Shown here: positions 57,730 to 64,000 of the stretch, piece by piece | Position numbering within the stretch: the first letter of the stretch is position 1 | Layout: each line of letters opens with the position of its first letter | DNA from: Rhodopseudomonas palustris | GTDB lineage: Bacteria > Pseudomonadota > Alphaproteobacteria > Rhizobiales > Xanthobacteraceae | Length of the DNA: 64,000 bases | Assembly (NCBI RefSeq): GCF_013415845.1 | Contig: NZ_CP058907.1 | Coordinates: forward strand, 2,728,001-2,792,000 | Reading direction: 5' to 3' | Position numbers and translations under genes: made by a program | Notes under the pieces: generated by a model | Told to the model about the DNA's origin: nothing | Databases searched by the model: none | The model's input: the letters and a program-made list of their open reading frames with translations, nothing else

Positions 57730-58602
57730 GTGAGCACCAATAAGCCCAAGCACATCGCCATCTATGGCAAGGGAGGCATCGGCAAGTCGACCACGACGTC
57801 GAACATCAGCGCGGCGCTGGCGGAGGCGGGGCATCGCGTGATCCAGATCGGCTGCGATCCGAAAAGCGACTCGACGACGATTCTGCGGGGTGGCGAGGAT
57901 CTACCGACCGTACTGGACAGCCTGCGGGATAGTGGCCGGCCGACCATCGCGGACGTGTCAGCGATCGGGTTCGGCGGTGTGCTCTGCATCGAGGCCGGCG
58001 GGCCGGTGCCTGGAGTGGGCTGCGCGGGGCGCGGCATCAACGCCGCGGTCGATTTGCTGCATGAACTGAAACTGTTCGAGGAATTCAAGCCGGATTACGT
58101 GTTGTACGATGTGCTCGGCGATGTCGTGTGCGGCGGCTTCGCTGTGCCGATCCGCAATGGTATCGCCGAATCCGCCTTCGTCGTGACGTCGTCGGATTTC
58201 ATGGCGATCTTCGCGGCCAACAATCTGTTCAAGGCGATCAGCAAATACGCGCCTTCAGGCGGCGCACGGCTTGGCGGCGTGATCGCCAACAGCATCCAGA
58301 CGCCTTATGCGAGTGCGCTGATCGACGATTTCGCCTCGCGAACAGGAACGAACGTGGTGGGCTACGTGCCGCGCTCGCTGACGGTGGCGCAGAGCGAACT
58401 GTACGGCCAGACCGTGATCGAAGCGGCACCGACTTCAGAGCAGGCTGACGTGTACCGTCAGCTCGCGCGGCACATCGCAGGCGATCATCCGGTGTCTATC
58501 CCCAAGCCTCTCAACGCCCCAGCGTTGAAGCAATGGGCCAAACAATGGGGTGACCGTGTGTTCGGCGGCGCGGCGGAGCGTCGGCTCGTCGAGGTGGTGT
58601 GA
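57730..58602 (+). CDS. NifH-like iron protein (ATP-dependent reductase component)
   Basis: 290-residue homologue of NifH/BchL/BchX. The P-loop is [20 protein letters not shown] (residues 9-28), and the aspartate of switch I is in CDPKSDST. Both [4Fe-4S] cysteines, shared across the homodimer, are present: Cys98 in GVGCAGRG and Cys134 in [18 protein letters not shown]. Arg101 matches the site of ADP-ribosylation in NifH, so DraT-type control is possible. The start is GTG at 57730; the longer open frame upstream is a shadow of the radical SAM gene. It should pass electrons to the D/K-like subunits encoded 1 nt and one gene downstream. Confidence 0.95.
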   Translation: MSTNKPKHIAIYGKGGIGKSTTTSNISAALAEAGHRVIQIGCDPKSDSTTILRGGEDLPTVLDSLRDSGRPTIADVSAIGFGGVLCIEAGGPVPGVGCAGRGINAAVDLLHELKLFEEFKPDYVLYDVLGDVVCGGFAVPIRNGIAESAFVVTSSDFMAIFAANNLFKAISKYAPSGGARLGGVIANSIQTPYASALIDDFASRTGTNVVGYVPRSLTVAQSELYGQTVIEAAPTSEQADVYRQLARHIAGDHPVSIPKPLNAPALKQWAKQWGDRVFGGAAERRLVEVV

Positions 58603-58603
58603 G

Positions 58604-59962
58604 GTGGAGAAGGCACTTCAGCCGCCGACCCGGGAGCGGAGGCTCAATGGCGTCAGTGCCTATTTGGGCGACGTCGCGTCCTTGATCGCTGAACTCGAAG
58701 CCGGGCCACCTGCGTCGCGGATTCGGACGTTCTCACAGGTTGCTAGCGACGATGTGTCGATCGCGTTGCGCGTTCTGGCAGACGTGGAAGGGCTGGGGAT
58801 CGTCGTCCACGGTGCGCGGGGCTGCGCCGGCGCGCTGGTGCGCAGCCGCCCGGGCCGTCCATGGGCGGTCACCAACCTCGATCAGCGCGACACCATTCTC
58901 GGCGCTGACGGAAATCTCGCTCGGACGCTGCGTCGGCTGTATCAACGTCATCACCCCTGGGGAATTGTCGTGGTGGCAACGCCGGTCGTTGCGATCAATA
59001 ACGACGACATCCAGGCGGTGGCTCAAGAGCTGAGTGATGAACTCGGCATCCCGGTGGTCGAGCTGCGGACGGATGGATTCCGTTCGCGGATCGGTGCCAC
59101 CGGCTACGATATTGCGAGCGCGGCTCTGGCGTCCTTGGTGCCGCCGCAGCACGGCCGTCGGCGCGACCTGATCAACCTGCTGGCTTTTGAGCGGGGCCCT
59201 GGCCTCACGGCTGTGGCGCAACAGCTCGCCGGGCTTGGGCTCGAGGTCAATCTTGTGCCGGCCGGCGCCGGCCAGGAAGCGTTCGCCAAGGCGGCGCAGG
59301 CGGTCCTCAGCGTCGCGGTGTTTCAGGACGAGTCCGACGTTCTCCGCCGCGAACTCGACCGGCTGCACCGGGTGCCGTTCCTGCATCTGCGGCCGCCGAT
59401 CGGCGCCTTGGGTGCGCGGCGGTTTGTCGAAGCCGTCGCCGAGGCGACCGAGCGACCGCTGCCGATCAGGATCGACGATCGCGTCAGCGCCGACCTGCTG
59501 GAGGAGCGCCGTGTGGTGATTGCGCTGCCGCCATCTCAGGCGTTGGCAGTCGTTGAGCTTGTGGTGCAGTTCGGCGGCCGGATTGCCGGGATCAGCGTCG
59601 ACTGGATCGACAGCCTTCATGTCGAGGGGCTCAAGGCTCTGACCAATGCGGCGACCGTGGCCTTGCATGTCGGAGCAGGGCAGGCCTTCGAACTGGTGAA
59701 CTGGCTCGGCAAGATCGAGCCGGACCTGCTGATCGGAACGCCGGCTGCCGCGGCGACAGCGGCCCGCGCCAGGATTGCCGCGGTCGCAATCGAAGGCGAC
59801 GATTTGCTCGGGGCGGCCGGTGAGACAAAGCTTGCAACCCGCATCGGCCGGGCGCTGGCCGCACGGCAGAATGGCTTTACGGCCGGGCTCGGGACATCCG
59901 CGTATCGCGCAGGTTGGCTGAAGCGCAGCCCGGACTGGCACATCAAGCGTGAGGTGAGATGA
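58604..59962 (+). CDS. NifD-like catalytic-component subunit with a single cysteine
   Basis: 452-residue protein of the nitrogenase component-1 superfamily, start GTG 1 nt after the NifH-like stop. Alignable parts are VVHGARGCAGALVRS, equivalent to the NifD Cys88 region, TNLDQRDTILGADGNLARTL, equivalent to the LDERD/GG region, and VVVATPVVAINNDDIQAVAQ, where NifD has Cys154 before PVGLIGDDI. Cys74 is the only cysteine in the whole protein: the equivalents of Cys62, Cys154 and the FeMo-co ligand Cys275 are missing. With the K-like partner it could complete one four-cysteine cluster. Its stop overlaps the K-like start (ATGA). Confidence 0.88.
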   Translation: MEKALQPPTRERRLNGVSAYLGDVASLIAELEAGPPASRIRTFSQVASDDVSIALRVLADVEGLGIVVHGARGCAGALVRSRPGRPWAVTNLDQRDTILGADGNLARTLRRLYQRHHPWGIVVVATPVVAINNDDIQAVAQELSDELGIPVVELRTDGFRSRIGATGYDIASAALASLVPPQHGRRRDLINLLAFERGPGLTAVAQQLAGLGLEVNLVPAGAGQEAFAKAAQAVLSVAVFQDESDVLRRELDRLHRVPFLHLRPPIGALGARRFVEAVAEATERPLPIRIDDRVSADLLEERRVVIALPPSQALAVVELVVQFGGRIAGISVDWIDSLHVEGLKALTNAATVALHVGAGQAFELVNWLGKIEPDLLIGTPAAAATAARARIAAVAIEGDDLLGAAGETKLATRIGRALAARQNGFTAGLGTSAYRAGWLKRSPDWHIKREVR

Positions 59963-61209
59963 TGGCGGCGCACCTGATGCGACCACGCGCCGGATGCGCG
60001 CTGCATGGCGCGCTTTACGCCGCAACAGCGATCGATGGCGTGACTCCGCTCGTCCATGCGACGCCCGGCTGCGGCGTGCAAGCCGGGCTGTGGCAGGGCG
60101 TCGGCGGTTGCGGCGCGTCGTGGCCGACGTCCAATCTGTCGGAGAAGCACATCGTGTTTGGCGGCGCGTCGCGGCTCCGCGAGCAGATCAAGAATACGCG
60201 CGGCGTGGTATCGAGCGAAATCACCGTGGTTCTGACAGGGTGCCCGGCCGAGATGATCGGAGACGACGTCGAGGCGATGGCGCAAGAGGCGCGGGACGCC
60301 GGGGACGAGGTGCTCGACCTGGCGACCGCTGGATTTCGCGGCTCGGCCTATCATGGCTATCAATCGTTCCTGCAGGCGGCTGTTGAGCGAACGGTCGCTC
60401 CGGGAGTGACCCGAGCCGGCTTGGTCAACATTCTCGGTCCCGTCCCGCATCAGGATGCAACGTGGCTCGCGGAAATCGAGGAATTGTCTCGGCTGATCGC
60501 AGGTGTCGGCCTGATCCCGAACCCGATATTCGGTCCGTTCGGGGGGCTGTCGAGCCTGCGGGCGACCGCACAGGCCGAACTAAGCGTCTCGTTGTCGCCC
60601 TGGAGCGGGGCGGCGGTCCGTGCGCTTGATGACCGCTTCGGCATTCCCTGGATCGAAAGCGCGGGATTGCCCGTTGGCGCCGCGGCGACAGGCGCACTGC
60701 TGGAAAGGATCGTCGCTGCCGCCGGTGAGGTGGACGATGCCGCGGCGCGGCTCTTCATCGACCGCGAGCGGCAGCGCGAGGCGTATTTCATCGACCGGCT
60801 GCTGGAGACGCTCTATCGACAAGGCGGAGCCCGCAGCTTTGCCGTTGCCTTGCCGAGTCTGCACGCGGGAGGCATCGTTCGGTTTCTCAGCCGGACGCTC
60901 GGTTGGTCGCCGGCCGCGATCGTCGTCACCGACAATCCGCCCGCGGAGCATCGCAGCACGCTCGAGGATGAGCTGCCCCTCGTTCACTACAGCGAAGACG
61001 ACGACGAGATCGCCGCACTTATCGGGAGCAGTGGCGCGGAGATCGTGTTCGGCAGCTCCCTGGAGCGAGCGGTCGCTGATCGCCTCGCAGTGCCGTTGAT
61101 CGAATGCGCCGCGCCGACCCGCCGCTTGAGCCTGACAAGTGGCTTCGGCGGCTCTCGCGGCGGTCTGACGTTGCTGGAGGCGATTGTGACGGCGTCGGAT
61201 CAAGCGTAG
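59959..61209 (+). CDS. NifK-like catalytic-component subunit with complete P-cluster-type cysteines
   Basis: 416-residue partner of the NifD-like protein. Three cysteines sit at the NifK P-cluster positions: Cys13 (PRAGCALHGAL), Cys38 (HATPGCGVQAG) and Cys95 (VLTGCPAEMIGDDVEAM). Cys51 (VGGCGAS) is extra. The NifK-type VFGGASRLREQIKNT follows residue 65. ILGPVPHQDATWLAEIEELS marks the second domain and AAPTRRLSLTSGFGGSRGGL the C-terminal one. It is shorter than NifK (about 520), lacking the long N-terminal extension, as in BchB/BchY-size proteins. The start overlaps the D-like stop by 4 nt. A hairpin follows at 61315. Confidence 0.9.
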   Translation: MMAAHLMRPRAGCALHGALYAATAIDGVTPLVHATPGCGVQAGLWQGVGGCGASWPTSNLSEKHIVFGGASRLREQIKNTRGVVSSEITVVLTGCPAEMIGDDVEAMAQEARDAGDEVLDLATAGFRGSAYHGYQSFLQAAVERTVAPGVTRAGLVNILGPVPHQDATWLAEIEELSRLIAGVGLIPNPIFGPFGGLSSLRATAQAELSVSLSPWSGAAVRALDDRFGIPWIESAGLPVGAAATGALLERIVAAAGEVDDAAARLFIDRERQREAYFIDRLLETLYRQGGARSFAVALPSLHAGGIVRFLSRTLGWSPAAIVVTDNPPAEHRSTLEDELPLVHYSEDDDEIAALIGSSGAEIVFGSSLERAVADRLAVPLIECAAPTRRLSLTSGFGGSRGGLTLLEAIVTASDQA

Positions 61210-61314
61210 GGAGCGCCACGCGGAACGGACGGTCCACCATCACAACGTTGCCGTCCGAACAATCGGTGGGCATCTCGCTGACGATCAGCAGGGAAATGGG
61301 TGAACTCTCCTGGA

Positions 61315-61339
61315 GCCGCGACGGCGTCGACGTCGCGGC
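61315..61339. terminator. Hairpin between the convergent NifK-like and binding-protein genes
   Basis: 9-bp arms GCCGCGACG / CGTCGCGGC (61315-61323, 61331-61339) with a 7-nt loop lie in the 160-nt gap between convergent genes. No T run follows on either strand, so function as a terminator is tentative. Confidence 0.4.
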
Positions 61340-61369
61340 GTTTGCTGCATTCGTCAGGTGGTTCGGTGG

Positions 61370-62356
61370 TCAGGCCAATGCCTGGTCGAAGCTGCGGTCC
61401 CAGAACGGCTTGACGTCTACCGGTGCGTCGAACACGCCAATCTTGGTGAACACGTCAGCGACTTCCTGATGGCTTTGAACCGCTGCATCGCTGTTGGCGA
61501 TCAGGCTGTAATCCTGGCTGCGATTGTTGAACAGGTCGAGAATGGCCTCGACCGGCACCCCGGTATCGCGTGACTGGGCTTCCGCATAGGTCGGATAGTT
61601 CGCATTGCTCCAGGCATAGGCCTTCTGCAGCCGCAGGAGAAAGTCTGCGAGCGCAGCGTGCCGCAGCGGGTCGTCGATCGCGGAAGGATTGGCCGAGATC
61701 AGGAAGTTTCCTGAAAGATACCCGACGCCTGTCTTCAGGGTACGAGCCCCGTATTTGGAGCGGGCGAGCTGGCCATTGTAACCCCAGATCGCCCATGCAT
61801 CGAGATCACCACGGGCGAAGGCAGACAGGCCGTCGGTGGGCGCAAGGTGGGTCGCCTTGATGTCGCCAAACGACAGACCGGCTTCAGCCAGCTGCTTGTA
61901 GAGATAATAGTGAGACGTCGTCCCCCGAACGTAGCCGACGCGCTTTCCCTTGAGGTCGGCCACGCGATGGATGTCCGAATCTTTCTGAACGAACGTGCCC
62001 TGATTGTTGAGATCCTCGCGATACACCGCGATGAACTTCACACGTGCTTTGGATTTCACCCCGAACGCCGCCGATGTTTCGCTGCCCGAACCCAGGTCGA
62101 GCGCGTCGACATTGATGCCTTCGATGTGCTGGACGCCGGAGTTGAACTCCTTCCAATCGATCTTGTAGGGCGTTGCGGCGAGGCCTGCCGTTTCCAGCAA
62201 GGTCTTGTGCAGTCCCTTGTAGAAGGCAATCCGCAGCGTGACCCCGGAGAGATCGGTTGGGGTGGCGGCTCGTGCGCTTGCTGTGCCCAGCAACCCGGAT
62301 AACCCAAGACCCGCGCTGGCTTGCAACAAACGGCGACGCGACATGCCAATCGACAT
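61370..62356 (-). CDS. ABC transporter substrate-binding protein (third SsuA-like family member)
   Basis: 328-residue binding protein of the nitrate/sulfonate/taurine class. The signal peptide SRRRLLQASAGLGLSGLLGT ends near ARAA and is twin-arginine-like. Mature blocks include VTLRIAFYKGLHKTLLETAG, the ligand-loop GVQHIEGINVDALDLGSGSE, DLKGKRVGYVRGTTSHYYLY, and LDAWAIWGYNGQLARSKYGA. It is more distant from the two SsuA-like proteins at 50509 and 55075 than they are from each other. I used the ATG at 62356, with AGAGGT upstream. No permease is adjacent within the window. It converges on the nitrogenase-like operon. Confidence 0.87.
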   Translation of the reverse strand: MSIGMSRRRLLQASAGLGLSGLLGTASARAATPTDLSGVTLRIAFYKGLHKTLLETAGLAATPYKIDWKEFNSGVQHIEGINVDALDLGSGSETSAAFGVKSKARVKFIAVYREDLNNQGTFVQKDSDIHRVADLKGKRVGYVRGTTSHYYLYKQLAEAGLSFGDIKATHLAPTDGLSAFARGDLDAWAIWGYNGQLARSKYGARTLKTGVGYLSGNFLISANPSAIDDPLRHAALADFLLRLQKAYAWSNANYPTYAEAQSRDTGVPVEAILDLFNNRSQDYSLIANSDAAVQSHQEVADVFTKIGVFDAPVDVKPFWDRSFDQALA

Positions 62357-62688
62357 CAAACGACCTCTGACGTTTTGGAATCAGTCCTGAAGGGCGGTGT
62401 CCACCACACGGTCGTCGCGGCCACCGAGCGAACGCGATGCTGACCAAGTCGACCAGCATTATCAACTATCCGACGAACAAAACGATGAAGAGCTCGCGGG
62501 CGAGTGCTTTTGCAGAAATTCATTTCGACAGTTGGTCGGGGCGTAGGCGAAGTTGCCGCTCACGGCAAAGCGCTGAGGTCCATACTAAGTCCTCGCGATG
62601 ATCGCTCGATTGACATCCGAATTGATTTCGAGCAATCCGCGCACCGTTCTTTATCCACTTGCTGACAACCGCTTTCTGACGGACTCCG
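62357..62688. other. Divergent intergenic region
   Basis: 332 nt between the third binding-protein gene (minus) and the GMC oxidoreductase gene (plus). It presumably contains both promoters. I see no small gene, strong dyad or repeat. Confidence 0.45.
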
Positions 62689-64000
62689 ATGACACGCGCC
62701 AATACGACCGAGACAGTTGATTTCATCATCGTGGGAGCAGGCTCATCGGGATGTGTCCTTGCCAATCGCCTCAGTGAGGACCCTGCCACCTCGGTCGCAC
62801 TTTTGGAGGCAGGTCCCCGCGATTCCAACCCGTGGATTCACATTCCGATCGGCTATGCCAAGACGATCCGAAATCCCGACATCAACTGGTGCTACGAGAC
62901 AGAGCCGGAGCCGACGATGGACGGGCGGCGGATCTTCTGGCCGCGCGGCAAGGTGCTCGGTGGGACCAGTAGCATCAACGGCCTTGTCTACATGCGGGGG
63001 CACCCTGACGATTATGACGGCTGGGCAGCCGCCGGCGCATCTGGGTGGGGCTGGTCTGATGTCCTCCCGTACTTCAAGCGCTCGGAGGATCAGGTCCGCG
63101 GCGCTGATGCGTATCATGGCGTGGGCGGGCCGCTCTCGGTCGCCGACCTCAGCGAGCGCAATCCGATCTGCCAGGCCTTCATCGACGCCGCCACCTCTGC
63201 CGGCGTACCGGCCAATCTGGACTTTAACGGCGAGTCCCAGGACGGCGTTGGCTATGTACAACTGACGACCCGTGGCGGTCGCCGTTGCTCCAGCGCGGTG
63301 GCGTTTCTGAGGCCGGCACTGCGGCGCGCCAATCTGCGCGTCGAGACCGAGGCGCTTGTCGGCCGTGTCGTGATCGAGGGCGGCCGAGCTGTCGGTGTGG
63401 AATATCTACGCGGCGGCGAACGGCGGGTCCTGCGTGCGCGATCCGAGGTGATCCTGTGCGGGGGCGCTGTCAATTCGCCGCAGCTGCTGCAATTGTCGGG
63501 CATCGGTCCTGCCGCACATCTGGCGAGCGTCGCTATCGAACCGGTGCTGGATTTGCCTGCCGTCGGTGCCAATCTGCAGGATCACCTCCAGGTTCGCATC
63601 GTCTGGAAGGCGGCCCATCCGCTGACATTGAACGATATCGTCCGCAACCCGGTGCGCAAGCTATGGATGGGGGCGCGATATCTGCTGAACCGGTCCGGCC
63701 CGATGACGATCAGCGCATGCCAGGTCGGGCTGTTTGCGCGGACACGTGCGGAGCTGACTCGTCCGGATATCCAGTATCATTTCATGATGTTCAGCGCCGA
63801 GAGCTCTGCGGACCAGCTTCATGCGTTCTCAGGCTTCACCGCGAACGTGTGCCAGCTGCGCCCCGAAAGTCGCGGCAGCGTGCTGATCGCTGCCCCTGAT
63901 CCGCGCCAGGCCCCGCGCATCCGAGCGAACTATCTGGCAACCGAAACGGATCGCCGCGCTGTCATTGATGGCTTGCGTTTGGCACGGACCATCGCGAGCG
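62689..64000 (+). CDS. GMC family oxidoreductase (3' end cut off by window)
   Basis: FAD-dependent alcohol/choline dehydrogenase-type enzyme. I translated it from the ATG at 62689; the frame is open to the right edge, 437 residues visible of an expected 530-560. The FAD motif is FIIVGAGSSGCVLANRLSED (residues 12-31), and the GMC signature 1 region reads FWPRGKVLGGTSSINGLVYM (about residues 84-103). Signature 2 follows near residue 255 as LCGGAVNSPQLLQLSGIGP. The C-terminal His-Asn active-site block lies beyond the window. The substrate is an alcohol, unidentified. It starts a plus-strand unit that may continue outside. Confidence 0.92.
   Translation, partial: MTRANTTETVDFIIVGAGSSGCVLANRLSEDPATSVALLEAGPRDSNPWIHIPIGYAKTIRNPDINWCYETEPEPTMDGRRIFWPRGKVLGGTSSINGLVYMRGHPDDYDGWAAAGASGWGWSDVLPYFKRSEDQVRGADAYHGVGGPLSVADLSERNPICQAFIDAATSAGVPANLDFNGESQDGVGYVQLTTRGGRRCSSAVAFLRPALRRANLRVETEALVGRVVIEGGRAVGVEYLRGGERRVLRARSEVILCGGAVNSPQLLQLSGIGPAAHLASVAIEPVLDLPAVGANLQDHLQVRIVWKAAHPLTLNDIVRNPVRKLWMGARYLLNRSGPMTISACQVGLFARTRAELTRPDIQYHFMMFSAESSADQLHAFSGFTANVCQLRPESRGSVLIAAPDPRQAPRIRANYLATETDRRAVIDGLRLARTIAS

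Noticed and set aside
56469..61209. Assignment of the operon as a true nitrogenase or as a bchXYZ/bchLNB set
   Set aside because: The D-like subunit lacks the FeMo-co cysteine and two P-cluster cysteines, and no nif genes are near, so it is not a nitrogenase. A radical SAM gene first and sulfur genes around argue against bacteriochlorophyll enzymes, though a tree would be decisive.
56469..61209. Naming the genes marBHDK
   Set aside because: Gene order fits, but the methylthio-alkane reductase is described with nitrogenase-type large clusters, which the single-cysteine D-like subunit could not bind in the known way. The radical SAM protein is also not NifB-like.
61104..61469. A 121-codon plus-strand frame after the NifK-like gene, possibly a small accessory protein
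   Set aside because: Its first third lies inside the NifK-like gene in another frame and its last third is antisense to the third binding-protein gene. No clear start is seen in the 160-nt gap.

Overview
The window looks like chromosome of a purple non-sulfur alphaproteobacterium of the Rhodopseudomonas palustris / Bradyrhizobium group. The support is uniformly high GC, the alphaproteobacterial order dusB-ntrB-ntrC-ntrY-ntrX-dat-hfq-hflX, a fused ispDF, a PopZ-like protein next to valS, and a nitrogenase-like operon beside sulfonate genes. The species call is inference from gene content. I see no rRNA, phage, transposase or CRISPR.

Layout. 1-3.1 kb (minus): lipid-modification trio of cyclopropane-fatty-acid-synthase-like methyltransferase (cut by the left edge), DUF1365 protein and FAD oxidoreductase. 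3.5-12.6 kb (plus): complete RND efflux operon (NodT-type outer-membrane lipoprotein, adaptor, two MdtB/MdtC-like pumps), then tapT. 13.5-17.4 kb: tRNA-Cys, AlgI/AlgJ-like O-acetylation pair, two small minus-strand genes, tRNA-Asn. 17.7-24.4 kb: PIMT-like methyltransferase, tolC, popZ-like, valS, VOC protein. 24.6-29.7 kb: membrane protein, 3-methyladenine glycosylase, lipA, RatA-like, cinA-type amidohydrolase, ispDF, with two families of intergenic palindromic repeats. 30-40 kb: nitrogen-regulation operon and the aminotransferase/hfq/hflX genes. 40.4-48.2 kb: gyrA, coaD, two cyclophilins, queA and tgt (tgt lacks the zinc cysteines).

48.2-64 kb is the accessory, sulfur-centred part. It begins with a 112-residue protein that is 44% methionine. 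A minus-strand sulfonate block follows: XRE-cupin regulator, SsuA-like binding proteins on both sides, flavin reductase, SsuB, SsuC and the O2-dependent monooxygenase SsuD. Divergent from it is a plus-strand operon of a radical SAM protein with an atypical CX8CX2C motif, a NifH-like reductase, a NifD-like subunit with one cysteine only, and a NifK-like subunit keeping all three P-cluster-position cysteines. A third solute-binding protein and a GMC oxidoreductase (cut by the right edge) close the window.

Main finding. The order radical SAM-H-D-K recalls marBHDK (methylthio-alkane reductase), but the cysteine pattern (3 in K, 1 in D, no FeMo-co cysteine) fits a single [4Fe-4S] cluster at the subunit interface, as in chlorophyllide reductase. 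I infer an uncharacterised nitrogenase-like reductase, perhaps an anaerobic organosulfur-scavenging counterpart to the O2-dependent SsuD route next door. The substrate cannot be read from sequence.
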